From positions 1 to 40,106 of the forward strand of contig JAUJPD010000006.1 of the NCBI GenBank assembly GCA_030447315.1: a stretch of DNA of 40,106 bases, given 5' to 3'. Under the pieces are notes generated by a model. That model was not told the DNA's origin. It searched no databases and worked only from the letters and a program-made list of their open reading frames with translations. Source of the DNA: Actinomycetota bacterium (GTDB lineage Bacteria > Actinomycetota > CADDZG01 > WHSQ01). Shown here piece after piece: positions 32,271-40,106 of this stretch. A program made the position numbers and the translations under genes. Position 1 is the first letter of the stretch. Each line of letters begins with the position of its first letter.

Positions 32271-33191
32271 TTACGCCTGGTTGCTGCGGAACCTCAGCAC
32301 GAGCGCTCCGGCCGCGATGAGGCCGAGGGCGGCGATCAAGAAGACCAGCAGCTCGCCACCGGTGAACGGAAGCACCGCGCCGGCCACTGCGACCGGCTCG
32401 TTCAGCGCGGGCGACAGTCTCAGGCCCAGGACCTGCGGAGCCTCCGGCCGTGCCGCCGCCTCGTCTCGCTCGATCCGCTCACCGAGGACCTCCTCGTCGG
32501 GCGTCACCGGCTTCTCTTCCAGCTCGGGAAGAACCTCCGGCGTGGGGATCCCGGTGGGGACCTCCGGCTTCGTGATGATCTCACCCAAGACCTCGTCGCA
32601 CTTCTGGATGCCCGGCATGGTGGCGTCCTTGTCACACGGCTTGTTGTCGTTGTCGGTCTTCGTTGGCTTGGTGCGGTCGGGGCCGCCACAGAGGCCCTCG
32701 TTGTCGTCTTCGAAGTCGTCGTCGTTGCCACAGCCGTTGTTGCCGTCCTGGTCGAGCTGGTCGACGCCGCCGCTACCGCCGGGCTGGTCGACGCCGCCGT
32801 TGCTGCGGTCGGGGCCACGGCCGTCGTCGTCGGGATGATCCGACGTCGCCTTGCCCTGGTTGCCCGAGCCACCGGCCTCGGCGTGCTTGTCCTTGCCCGA
32901 GGGATGCTTGTTGTCCGCGTCGCCCTCGGGGTCGGGGGTGTTGGAGACGCCGTCGTCGTCGTTGTCTTCGGTGGTGGTCTCTTCGCTGGAAGAGGGCTTG
33001 CTGCCCTTGCTGTCGTCGGCGTCTTCGTCATCCCCGGCGTTGCTTTGGTCCGCGCCGGTCTCGCGCTCCGAGGGCCCCTGGGTGTGGTCATCGCGGTGGT
33101 GGGCGAGGGCCGGTGTGGCAAGAAGCATGAGAGCCATGAGCGCGGCGACGGCGGTCATGACGGTGGATGCGATGCTGGCTTTCTTGGACAT
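32271..33191 (-). CDS. Cell-wall-anchored (LPFTG) acidic repeat-rich surface protein
   Basis: The ATG at 33191, preceded by AAGGAGG, starts a signal peptide (SIASTVMTAVAALMALMLLA, cleavage after PALA). Then comes a long low-complexity part rich in D, N, G, S and E (about 30-190) with several DDD and EDND stretches and four cysteines (NGCGND, LCGGP, PCDKD, KCDEV). A proline/glutamate-rich segment follows. The C-terminus is a sortase signal: LPFTGG, a hydrophobic helix LLVFLIAALGLIAAGALVL and RFRSNQA. Sortase would attach it to peptidoglycan. The acidic part may bind cations. No sortase gene is in the window. Confidence 0.88.
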   Translation of the reverse strand: MSKKASIASTVMTAVAALMALMLLATPALAHHRDDHTQGPSERETGADQSNAGDDEDADDSKGSKPSSSEETTTEDNDDDGVSNTPDPEGDADNKHPSGKDKHAEAGGSGNQGKATSDHPDDDGRGPDRSNGGVDQPGGSGGVDQLDQDGNNGCGNDDDFEDDNEGLCGGPDRTKPTKTDNDNKPCDKDATMPGIQKCDEVLGEIITKPEVPTGIPTPEVLPELEEKPVTPDEEVLGERIERDEAAARPEAPQVLGLRLSPALNEPVAVAGAVLPFTGGELLVFLIAALGLIAAGALVLRFRSNQA

Positions 33192-33331
33192 GTGGTGCCT
33201 CCTTCTGGGTTGATGGTCACTTTGCGTGGTCGTATGACTACGATTCCCCACATGCACCCTTTTTCCTCCAAATCATGGAAAATAAACCTAGTTTTTTTAG
33301 CTGTATGCGGTTACACGCTCACGCGACGTGG

Positions 33332-33892
33332 CTAAGGGGCTAAATCGAACCGCTCCAGGCACACGTAGCGGGCCCCGCGGGGCGACAGCAGGCTCCTCCA
33401 CAGCGCGAACGAAGAGACCCGGAAGACCGGCGGCCGGGGCCCCAGGGGAGGAAAGGCGCCCACACGCACCGGCGAGCGGAAGCGAGCCAGGGTCAGGTGC
33501 GGCGTGTACGGCCTCGACTCGGGCGGGAAACCCACGGCCTCCAGCGAATCCTGAAGCGCCGCGGCCAGCGCCGGCAGAAGACCGTCCGGATCTTCGAGGC
33601 CCACCCACAGGACCCGCGCCGCGCCTGGACGCGGAAAGACCCCTAGCTCACCGAGGCGCAGCTCCGCCGGCCGATGAGCCGCCGCCACGGCTCGACAGCG
33701 TGCGGCCACCTCCGCGGTCCGCTCCTCGGGAGTGGCCCCCAGAAACTTGAGGGTTACGTGTTGAGCGGAGGCCGGGATCCAGCGTGCCTCCGGCCACAGG
33801 TCCTCCCGGAGCTCCCGGACCGCATCGCCCAGCCACCGCAACTGCTCCTCCGGAACCGAGGCGGCGAGGAACAGCCTGAGCCTCTCGCTCAC
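33332..33892 (-). CDS. thpR: RNA 2',3'-cyclic phosphodiesterase (2'-5' RNA ligase family)
   Basis: The 186-residue 2H phosphoesterase has both catalytic motifs: HVTLKFLG and HLTLARF. It opens with LRLFLAASVPEEQLRWLGD and ends with RYVCLERFDL. ThpR enzymes hydrolyse 2',3'-cyclic phosphate ends of RNA and can ligate tRNA halves in vitro. The GTG at 33892 overlaps the cinA stop (GTGA). In many actinobacteria thpR follows cinA in the same order. A related but broken 2H gene lies at 10943-11493. Confidence 0.93.
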   Translation of the reverse strand: MSERLRLFLAASVPEEQLRWLGDAVRELREDLWPEARWIPASAQHVTLKFLGATPEERTAEVAARCRAVAAAHRPAELRLGELGVFPRPGAARVLWVGLEDPDGLLPALAAALQDSLEAVGFPPESRPYTPHLTLARFRSPVRVGAFPPLGPRPPVFRVSSFALWRSLLSPRGARYVCLERFDLAP

Positions 33893-35121
33893 GACTCCTC
33901 TAGCAGACGGCGGCCAAGGTCGAGGGCGCCGGTGACCGCCAGTGCCCGGATGTGGTCGCGATCGCCGTAGCCCTGCACCCGGCGCACCTCGGTGCGACCC
34001 CCAAAGGTCGCCGCCACGAAGATGGTTCCGACCGGCTTGCCCTCCTGCTCCGCCGGCCCGGCCACCCCCGTCGTGGCGAGACCCAGGTCGGCCCGGAGGC
34101 GCTGTGCGGCGCCTTCGGCAAGAGCCGCCGCGGCCTCTTCGCTGACCGCGCCCGGCCCCGCCAGAACGGCGTCGCTCACACCCGCCACATCTCGCTTCGC
34201 CGCATCCGAGTAACAAACCAACGAGCCGAGGAAGTAGTCGCCGGAGCCGGAGGTGCAGGTGAGCTCGGCCCCCAACGCCCCTCCGGTCAACGACTCAGCC
34301 GCCGCCACCGTGGCGCCCCGGCCTCGCAACAGGTGTCCGAGCGCCTCGCCCGGGGAGCCCGCGTCGCCGGGCAGCGCGTGAGGGGCGAGACGCTGTCTGA
34401 TGTCTTCTTCCAGCGGCCGGATCAGACCGATCGCGGTCGCCTCGTCGGCCGCCTTCGCGGTGATACGAACCCGCACGACACCGGCGCCGGCGCGATACGC
34501 GATCGTGGGGTTGGTCTGAGCGTCCACGAGGTCGCCGATGATCTCGTGGGTGCGCGACTCGCCGAGGCCCACGACCATGACCTCCTTGCTGACGATGACT
34601 GCGCTCCCGGCGCGAGCGACCAGGATGGGCACCACCGCCTTGCGCATCATCGCCTTCATCTCCCACGGAACCCCCGGGAGAGCGAACAACAGCGTGTTCT
34701 GGTGCTCCAACCAGAACCCTGGCGCAGTGCCCTCGGGGTCGATGACGGTGGCACCCTCTGGAAGGTCGGCTTGGCGCAGGTTCTCTGTCGGCATGTCCCG
34801 GTTGAGCCGCTCGAAGATGCCCTCGATCACCTCGACGAGGGTTTCCTCGCGCCTCAGCAGGCGTCCGGTGACGGCGGCGACCGCCTCGCGCGTGATGTCG
34901 TCTGGGGTGGGGCCGAGGCCGCCCGTGACGATGACGGCGCCGGACCGCTGCAGCGCGCCGCCTACAGCGTCGGTGATACGCCCGTGGTTGTCACCCACGA
35001 CCACATGGAGATGGACGTCTACGCCTATAGCCGCGAGGCAACGCGAGATGTACTGAGCGTTCGTGTTCGCGATCTGCCCCAAGAGAAGCTCCGTTCCGAC
35101 CCCGATGATCTCGGCCTTCAA
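33889..35121 (-). CDS. cinA: CinA-type nicotinamide-nucleotide amidase / competence-damage protein
   Basis: The 410-residue protein joins an N-terminal MoeA/CinA molybdopterin-binding-like domain (KAEIIGVGTELLLGQIANTN, GGLGPTPDDITREAVA) with a C-terminal NMN deamidase domain (VAAAESLTGGALGAELT, TGVAGPAEQEGKPVGTIFVA). It recycles nicotinamide mononucleotide. The TTG at 35121 overlaps the pgsA stop (TTGA). In actinobacteria it usually lies with pgsA and upstream of recA; here recA is displaced by about 13 kb from cinA by the accessory block. Confidence 0.95.
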   Translation of the reverse strand: MKAEIIGVGTELLLGQIANTNAQYISRCLAAIGVDVHLHVVVGDNHGRITDAVGGALQRSGAVIVTGGLGPTPDDITREAVAAVTGRLLRREETLVEVIEGIFERLNRDMPTENLRQADLPEGATVIDPEGTAPGFWLEHQNTLLFALPGVPWEMKAMMRKAVVPILVARAGSAVIVSKEVMVVGLGESRTHEIIGDLVDAQTNPTIAYRAGAGVVRVRITAKAADEATAIGLIRPLEEDIRQRLAPHALPGDAGSPGEALGHLLRGRGATVAAAESLTGGALGAELTCTSGSGDYFLGSLVCYSDAAKRDVAGVSDAVLAGPGAVSEEAAAALAEGAAQRLRADLGLATTGVAGPAEQEGKPVGTIFVAATFGGRTEVRRVQGYGDRDHIRALAVTGALDLGRRLLEES

Positions 35122-35645
35122 CCGAGCACCTGGGTTGCGTCCCGGCGACGCAGGTACTCGGCCCCCGAGGCCAGGGTTGCGAACAAGGCGAGGGCCAGCC
35201 ACGCCGAGTGGACGAAGCCGGCCGAGTCCCAGGGAAGCAGCCACCACGACACCATCCCGATCTGGAGGACCGTCTTCATCTTGGCGAAGTGACTGGCGGG
35301 CAAGGTCCCCCCGGCCGACACGATCCTGATGCGAAGCACCTGGATCACCACCTCGCGCGCGGCGATCACGAGAGCGGCCCACAGTGGGAAGGCCCGGGTG
35401 TCCACCAGGACGTACAACGCCGCCCCCACCAGAAGCTTGTCCGCCAGAGGATCGAGGAACTCACCGAACCTCGTGATCGTTGCAGCGCGGCGAGCGAGAT
35501 AGCCGTCGACGAGATCAGAGATCGAGGCCGCGAGGAAGATGACGAAAGAGATCACCGCTCCCGCGTCGGAACGGGTGTAGGCGAAGACGACGAAGGGAGG
35601 AACCATCGCGATCCGGGCGACCGTGATCGCGTTCGGGAGATTCAC
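35118..35645 (-). CDS. pgsA: CDP-diacylglycerol--glycerol-3-phosphate 3-phosphatidyltransferase
   Basis: PgsA makes phosphatidylglycerol phosphate at the membrane. The 175-residue protein has the CDP-alcohol phosphotransferase motif D-G-x2-A-R-x8-G-x3-D-x3-D in DGYLARRAATITRFGEF followed by LDPLADK, and several transmembrane helices (for instance VPPFVVFAY, AVISFVIFLAASI, FPLWAALVIAAREVVI). The ATG at 35645 starts MNLPNAITVARI, as is usual. It overlaps cinA by 4 bp and lies 23 bp after rimO. Confidence 0.95.
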   Translation of the reverse strand: MNLPNAITVARIAMVPPFVVFAYTRSDAGAVISFVIFLAASISDLVDGYLARRAATITRFGEFLDPLADKLLVGAALYVLVDTRAFPLWAALVIAAREVVIQVLRIRIVSAGGTLPASHFAKMKTVLQIGMVSWWLLPWDSAGFVHSAWLALALFATLASGAEYLRRRDATQVLG

Positions 35646-35668
35646 GCCCGAGAGATTACGCCGCGCCC

Positions 35669-37030
35669 CTACGCCGCTCCGCGGCCCGTGTGGCCGATCA
35701 GGTCTGCCCCGTCGCTCGCCGTCACGGCCACGTCGACGTAGTCACCCACCCGGAGGGGGCGGTCCGAGCGGAACCGGATCTCGCCGTCGACCTCGGGGGC
35801 CTCTCGATGAGATCTGCCGCTCCATGTGTTCGATCCGACGTCGAGTTGCTCCACCAGCACGTTGAGCGTGCGCCCGATGAACGTGCACGCCCGCTCCTGC
35901 ATGACCCGGTCGCCAGCGGCTGCCACGGATCCAGTGCGGTGTCGGGCGACCGCGTCGGGCACGGGATGCGGCAAGCCGAAGCCACGCGTGCCTTCCTCGG
36001 GGGAGTAAGTGAACGTCCCCACCCAATCCAGGCCTGCCTCTTCGACGAAGGCCTCGAGCTCGGCTGCATCTTCGTCGCTCTCGCCCGGGAACCCCAAGAT
36101 GAACGTCGACCGGATGGCGGCCTCGGGATCGAGACTCCGGATCCGTCCGATCATCTTGTCGAACCGCTCGCGGCCCCCCCAACGACCCATCAAGCGCAGA
36201 ACGGATGGAGCCACATGCTGGAGAGAGAGGTCGAAGTAAGAAACCACCTTGTCCGAAGAAACCATCTTGTCGATCAGCCGATCGGTGACCCCCTGCGGGT
36301 GCAGATACATCAGGCGCAGTCTTTCTAGACCATCGATGTTCTCCAGGCGCTCCAACAGGGACACGAGATCGCCTGCGCCGTTGTCGCGGCCCCACATGAC
36401 CGAATCCTGGCTCACGAGCGATAGCTCCGATATCCCTTGCGCCGCCAGATGGCGCGCTTCGTGCTCGATCACGTGAAAGCTGCGCGACCGGAACTTCCCC
36501 CGCATGAGAGGGATGGCGCAGAAGGCGCAGCCTCGATCGCAGCCCTCGGCGATCTTCAGATAGGCCCACGGAGCGCGGCCGAAGCGGATCCTGGGGGTCG
36601 CCTCCAGGGTCGCGTCCCACCAGGCGGGATCGAAGCGGGTGCCGGGATCTCCAAAGACCCTCTGGGGCAGTGTTCCGGCAGCCGCCCCCGACACGATCTC
36701 GGCGATACGGGGATAGGCGGCGAAGTCGACCAGAGCGTCCACCTCCGGAAGCGACGCCTGCAACTCGTCGGCGGACCGCGCCACCAGGCACCCCGCGATC
36801 ACCAGCCCCGTCAGGTCGCCGCTGTCCTTCAGCGCACCGAGCTCGAGGATCTCCTGGACGGTCTCGCGCCGGGCGGGGTCGATGAAGCCGCAGGTGTTGA
36901 CCAGCACGACCTCGGCCCCCTCGACCTCTTCCGAGACATCATGTCCGGCCGCGGCGAGCATCCCGCCGAGGCCCTCGGAGTCGATCGCGTTCTTCGCGCA
37001 ACCAAGCGTGACGATGCCTACGCGCGCCAT
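35669..37030 (-). CDS. rimO: Ribosomal protein uS12 methylthiotransferase RimO
   Basis: RimO methylthiolates an aspartate of ribosomal protein S12. The 453-residue protein has the UPF0004 domain with TLGCAKNAIDSEG, VNTCGFIDPA and VIAGCLVARSA, the radical-SAM motif GCDRGCAFCAIPLMRG and the C-terminal TRAM domain (about 380-440). It belongs to the same enzyme class as MiaB at 17034-18416 but differs in the N-terminal AKN signature. The ATG at 37030 is 12 bp after the rodZ-like stop. Confidence 0.96.
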   Translation of the reverse strand: MARVGIVTLGCAKNAIDSEGLGGMLAAAGHDVSEEVEGAEVVLVNTCGFIDPARRETVQEILELGALKDSGDLTGLVIAGCLVARSADELQASLPEVDALVDFAAYPRIAEIVSGAAAGTLPQRVFGDPGTRFDPAWWDATLEATPRIRFGRAPWAYLKIAEGCDRGCAFCAIPLMRGKFRSRSFHVIEHEARHLAAQGISELSLVSQDSVMWGRDNGAGDLVSLLERLENIDGLERLRLMYLHPQGVTDRLIDKMVSSDKVVSYFDLSLQHVAPSVLRLMGRWGGRERFDKMIGRIRSLDPEAAIRSTFILGFPGESDEDAAELEAFVEEAGLDWVGTFTYSPEEGTRGFGLPHPVPDAVARHRTGSVAAAGDRVMQERACTFIGRTLNVLVEQLDVGSNTWSGRSHREAPEVDGEIRFRSDRPLRVGDYVDVAVTASDGADLIGHTGRGAA

Positions 37031-37042
37031 GAAGGAGTGTCG

Positions 37043-37816
37043 TTAGAGGAGCGAGTCGACGTCGTCGGGAAGGGTCAGGTTCACCGGATCCACTCCTCCC
37101 GGCGACCCGATGTTCCGCCCGTTGACTATCAGCTCGACACCCTCGGGGAACCCGAGCCTGATGAACAGCTGTTTGTCTGCCTCGAACGTCATGGAGCGTC
37201 CCGCGGCGATCGTTTGCATCGTCGGCTCGCCACCGTCGGAGGTGACCATGGTCCAACAATCCTGCGTCGCTACGACCTCGAGCTCGATGCCATCGTTGAA
37301 GGCCAGCACCGGCGGTGGAGCGGCCGGTCGCGTCCTGACCGCTGTGGGCGTGGGTGAGGGCTCCGGTGACGGAGAAGGAGTCTCCTCGGCCAGTTGGGTC
37401 GGGCGCGGGACCTCTTCGTCGTCGCCCGCGACCAAGCCCACGACGCCGAGGATCATCAAGAAGGCGGCGGCCACAGCGGCTGCGACCGTCCAACTACCGG
37501 CAAGCTTTCGCCGCGGCGGACTGTTGCGTCTGCCGTGACGCTCCAAAGCCACGATCTGTGACGTGTCGATCCGGCCGCCGTAGCGGTGATCGAACTCCTC
37601 GAGCAGGGGGCCGGGGTCCACTCGCAAGAAGCGGGCATAGGTCTTCAGGAAACCGCGCACGTAAGCCGGCGCGAGGAAGTCGAACTCGTCGGACTCCATA
37701 CGCATGAGGTAGTCCTGGCGGATCCGGGTTTCCTCCGCGGCTCGTTCCATCCCGACGCGGCGTTTGCGCCGCGCGACGCGGAGGTAGGCCCCTATCGTGG
37801 TCGGTGTTTCAGTCAC
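37043..37816 (-). CDS. RodZ-like helix-turn-helix membrane protein
   Basis: The 257-residue protein has a cytoplasmic HTH_25 domain (residues 5-75: TIGAYLRVARRKRRVGMERA, AEETRIRQDYLMRMESDEFD, YVRGFLKTYARFLRVDP), a transmembrane helix at about 107-127, a proline/serine-rich linker and an extracellular DUF4115-like domain (IELEVVATQDCWTMVTSDGG, MTFEADKQLFIRLGFPEGV). RodZ binds MreB and helps keep rod shape; the position beside ftsK and the overall layout fit, but the actinobacterial homologues are mostly uncharacterised. The GTG at 37816 starts it. Confidence 0.82.
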   Translation of the reverse strand: MTETPTTIGAYLRVARRKRRVGMERAAEETRIRQDYLMRMESDEFDFLAPAYVRGFLKTYARFLRVDPGPLLEEFDHRYGGRIDTSQIVALERHGRRNSPPRRKLAGSWTVAAAVAAAFLMILGVVGLVAGDDEEVPRPTQLAEETPSPSPEPSPTPTAVRTRPAAPPPVLAFNDGIELEVVATQDCWTMVTSDGGEPTMQTIAAGRSMTFEADKQLFIRLGFPEGVELIVNGRNIGSPGGVDPVNLTLPDDVDSLL

Positions 37817-37867
37817 GTCACTCCCGGTGCGCTCGAAGGTGCCGGTATGACACCTTGCGGACCCGCC

Positions 37868-37873
37868 ATTATA
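37868..37873 (-). promoter_or_regulatory. -10 box of the rodZ-like-rimO-pgsA-cinA operon
   Basis: The minus strand reads TATAAT at 37873-37868 inside CCTATAATGG, the same 10-mer found before tRNA-Gly. It lies about 52 bp before the GTG at 37816. No clear -35 hexamer is seen. It falls in the 71-bp gap after ftsK. Confidence 0.55.
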
Positions 37874-37887
37874 GGAACGGGCGTCCT

Positions 37888-40106
37888 TTAGCGACCTCCC
37901 GGTTCGGCGCGAGCCTCCAATTCTTCGATCGTCATCAATACGTCTCGCGGTTTCGATCCTTGCGACGGACCCACTACGCCGCGTTGTTCGAGGAGGTCCA
38001 TCAGCCGTCCCGCCCGAGCGAAGCCGACCTGGAGCTTCCGTTGAAGCATGGAGGTGGATCCCAGCTGCGACCGCACCACGAGGTCGAGAGCCTCGGAGAG
38101 AAGCTCGTCGTCACCGCCGCCGCCCCCCGCGCCGCCTCCACCCACACCGGGTTCGTCGGCCGTGACACCTTCTACATAGGAGGGGTCCCCCTGTCGGCGC
38201 GCGAACCCCACGACGGCAGCTACCTCTTTCTCGTTCACCCACGACCCCTGGATCCGCCGAGGCTTGGACGAGTTGGCGTGCAGGTACAGCATGTCGCCCA
38301 GCCCGATCAGCTTGTCGGCGCCGCCCTGGTCGAGGATGACGCGGGAATCCTGTTGCGACGCCACCGAGAAGGCCATGCGTGACGGCACGTTGGCTTTGAT
38401 CACGCCGGTCACGACGTCCACCGATGGACGCTGCGTCGCGATGATCAGGTGGATCCCGACAGCGCGCGCCATCTGGGCGATGCGGCAGATCGCGTTCTCG
38501 ACGTCGCGCGGAGCAACCATCATCAGATCCGAGAGCTCGTCGACGACCACGAGGATGTACGGGAGCTGCTCCGGCTCGGCATCGTCGTCGCTGCGTGTGA
38601 CGACGGTTCCTTGTGCGACGGCCTCGTTGTAGAACTCGAGGTTGCGCATCCCGGCGTGCGCGAGTGTCTCGTAGCGCATCTCCATCTCTTTGACGACCCA
38701 GTTCAATGCCGCCGCGGCTTTCTTCGGAACCGTCACCACCGGCGTCAGAAGATGCGGCACCCCCGAGAAGTGGGTGAGCTCGACACGCTTGGGATCGATG
38801 AGGATCATGCGTACCTGATCGGGGCGGGCGCGCATCAAGACCGAGGTGATGATCGAATTCATGCAGGACGACTTCCCGGAGTTCGTGGCGCCCGCTATCA
38901 GAACATGAGGCATCTCGGTGATCTTCGCGAGGACCGTCTCTCCCGAGATGTCCTGTCCCAGAGCTACGGCCAGCGGATGTTTCTCCGAGCGGGCTGCGCG
39001 CGATGACAACACATCTCCGAGCGTGACGAGGTTGCGCGTACGGTTGGGGACCTCGATCCCGATCGCGCTGCGGCCCGGGATGGGGGCCAGGAAGCGAAGC
39101 TCACCCGATGCGAGCGCGTACTTGATCTCGTTCGACAGAGACAGGACGCGGTTGACCTTCACCCCGGCCCCCAGCTCGATCTCGAAGCGGGTGACGGTGG
39201 GCCCGGCCGTATAGCCGGTGACCGACGCATCGACGCTGAACTGCTCGAGCGTGGATTCGAGTGTCTTGATGGTGTCTTCGATCGAGCGTGCGGAGATCTC
39301 CTTCGTCCCGCCTTTCGACAGGAGCTCCAGAGGTGGCAGCTTGTAGCTGCGCGAGCTGCCCACCGGCATCGTCAGCTGCTCCGAACGCGCCGGCGCGGCC
39401 CTGGCAACCGCTTGCTCATCACCGTCGGCCTCGGCTTGTTCGGCATCGGCGAAATCGTCGTCTTCGTAAACGGGTGGGTCGTCTTCTGACTCATCGTCGC
39501 CGTCGTCGACTTCGTCCCGCTCGAGCTCGATCCGGTCCGCGAGGCCCTTCAAGAAGCCCCACGCGATGGCCCCGCCGGCCGCGGTCCAACCGGCGACCTG
39601 CCGGGCCGACGTCTTGGTCACGACCATCGCGCCGAGGCAGAAGACGAGCGCGAGGAGAAGCCATGTCCCCCACACCCCGACCACCTCCGACAGGGGCCGG
39701 GCGACCAGAGCGCCGAAGATCCCGCCGATGTTCTGCAGTCGCTCCAGGGGCGCCGACACGCGGCGGTTGGCCTTGGCGAGATGGGTCATGGCCGCGAGGG
39801 CGAGGGTGCAGATGCCGAGGCCGATGAGAACGCGGGCCGCGTGCTCTCGGAGCCGTCCCACCATCATGAGCACCGCAGCCACGATCAGCAGCAGGGGGAC
39901 GAAGTAGACGACCCGGCCCACCATCAACCTCGACAGGTACTCGATCGCGGAGCCCACGGGCCCGGCGCCCTGCGCGTATACCCCCAGGCCGGCGATCACG
40001 GCGGTCGCCGCGACCAGACCTCCCCACGCCTCGGGCGGCGCGCTCTGAACGTGCACCGCACCCCAGCGCGCCGCCGCCAGGACCTTAGACGGCTGCTTCG
40101 TGCGGG
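37888..40106 (-). CDS. ftsK: DNA translocase FtsK, N-terminus cut by the window edge
   Basis: FtsK sits at the septum and pumps DNA to finish chromosome segregation. The frame stays open to the window edge, so the true start lies beyond 40106. Visible parts: several transmembrane helices (about residues 10-140 of the visible frame), an acidic linker (DEVDDGDDESEDDPPVYEDD), the FtsK motor with VTGYTAGPTVTRFEIELGAG, Walker A GATNSGKSSCMNSI, Walker B-like YILVVVDELSDLMMV, IATQRPSVDVVTGVIKAN, and the C-terminal gamma domain (MLQRKLQVGFARAGRLMDLL). Walker A reads ATNSGKS where TTGSGKS is common. Confidence 0.96.
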   Translation of the reverse strand, partial: RTKQPSKVLAAARWGAVHVQSAPPEAWGGLVAATAVIAGLGVYAQGAGPVGSAIEYLSRLMVGRVVYFVPLLLIVAAVLMMVGRLREHAARVLIGLGICTLALAAMTHLAKANRRVSAPLERLQNIGGIFGALVARPLSEVVGVWGTWLLLALVFCLGAMVVTKTSARQVAGWTAAGGAIAWGFLKGLADRIELERDEVDDGDDESEDDPPVYEDDDFADAEQAEADGDEQAVARAAPARSEQLTMPVGSSRSYKLPPLELLSKGGTKEISARSIEDTIKTLESTLEQFSVDASVTGYTAGPTVTRFEIELGAGVKVNRVLSLSNEIKYALASGELRFLAPIPGRSAIGIEVPNRTRNLVTLGDVLSSRAARSEKHPLAVALGQDISGETVLAKITEMPHVLIAGATNSGKSSCMNSIITSVLMRARPDQVRMILIDPKRVELTHFSGVPHLLTPVVTVPKKAAAALNWVVKEMEMRYETLAHAGMRNLEFYNEAVAQGTVVTRSDDDAEPEQLPYILVVVDELSDLMMVAPRDVENAICRIAQMARAVGIHLIIATQRPSVDVVTGVIKANVPSRMAFSVASQQDSRVILDQGGADKLIGLGDMLYLHANSSKPRRIQGSWVNEKEVAAVVGFARRQGDPSYVEGVTADEPGVGGGGAGGGGGDDELLSEALDLVVRSQLGSTSMLQRKLQVGFARAGRLMDLLEQRGVVGPSQGSKPRDVLMTIEELEARAEPGGR

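Noticed and set aside
1-40106. CRISPR array
   Set aside because: No series of regularly spaced repeats with unique spacers was seen. The only tandem repeat, at 3607-3678, has no spacers.

Overview
The window is about 40 kb of a high-GC chromosome from an actinomycete-type bacterium (phylum Actinomycetota, class not determinable here). The core gene order supports this: ftsK, a rodZ-like gene, rimO, pgsA, cinA, thpR, then recA, recX, rny, miaB, a LigB-like gene, miaA, dapF, an aminotransferase, hflX, lexA, nrdJ, nrdR and dut. The sequence also has WXG100-like proteins, SOS boxes of the actinobacterial/Gram-positive type (CGAAC-N4-GTTCG), tandem NrdR boxes and many GTG/TTG starts that overlap the preceding stop codon (GTGA/TTGA). 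Almost all core genes read on the minus strand.

Layout from left to right. At 1-2300 lies a decayed integrated element of about 2.1 kb. It ends in a broken tyrosine integrase next to tRNA-Gly(GCC), a degenerate copy of the tRNA 3' half marks its far end, and it carries a stand-alone receiver domain and a small cysteine-containing protein. At 2335-4775 is a tightly overlapping four-gene operon that looks like a type VII (ESX/WXG100) secretion substrate and accessory cassette without the secretion machinery. At 4836-9484 are dut, nrdR, a secreted two-domain protein (BsuPI-like plus BP74-like), a small zinc ribbon and the B12-dependent ribonucleotide reductase nrdJ, with two NrdR boxes upstream. 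At 9688-10923 a LysM/TM protein and lexA diverge over a region with four SOS boxes.

At 10.9-14.7 kb five consecutive genes (2H phosphoesterase, GNAT, hflX, LL-DAP aminotransferase, dapF) are all interrupted by small indels, several of them in homopolymers. Since dapF and hflX are normally intact housekeeping genes, I suspect local sequence error rather than decay. From 15.3 to 21.9 kb the core genes miaA, LigB-like, miaB, rny, recX and recA are intact. recA has an SOS box and a possible PafBC-type (RecA-NDp) promoter.

From 22.7 to 32.2 kb an accessory block interrupts the core. It is flanked by a near-perfect 30-31 bp direct repeat and holds GNAT acetyltransferases, VOC, DinB, YdeI-like, CHRD, PP2C, methyltransferase, GrpB, PPOX-type, a second-type Map and a nucleotidyltransferase, mostly as single genes on mixed strands. 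No integrase or transposase is visible in it. After it come an LPFTG surface protein and the core block thpR-cinA-pgsA-rimO-rodZ-like-ftsK; ftsK runs off the right edge.

Functionally the core part joins dNTP supply and its control (nrdJ, nrdR, dut), the SOS response (lexA, LysM protein, recA, recX), tRNA and ribosome modification (miaA, miaB, rimO), lysine/DAP synthesis (dapF, dapL-like), and envelope and division (pgsA, rodZ-like, ftsK).
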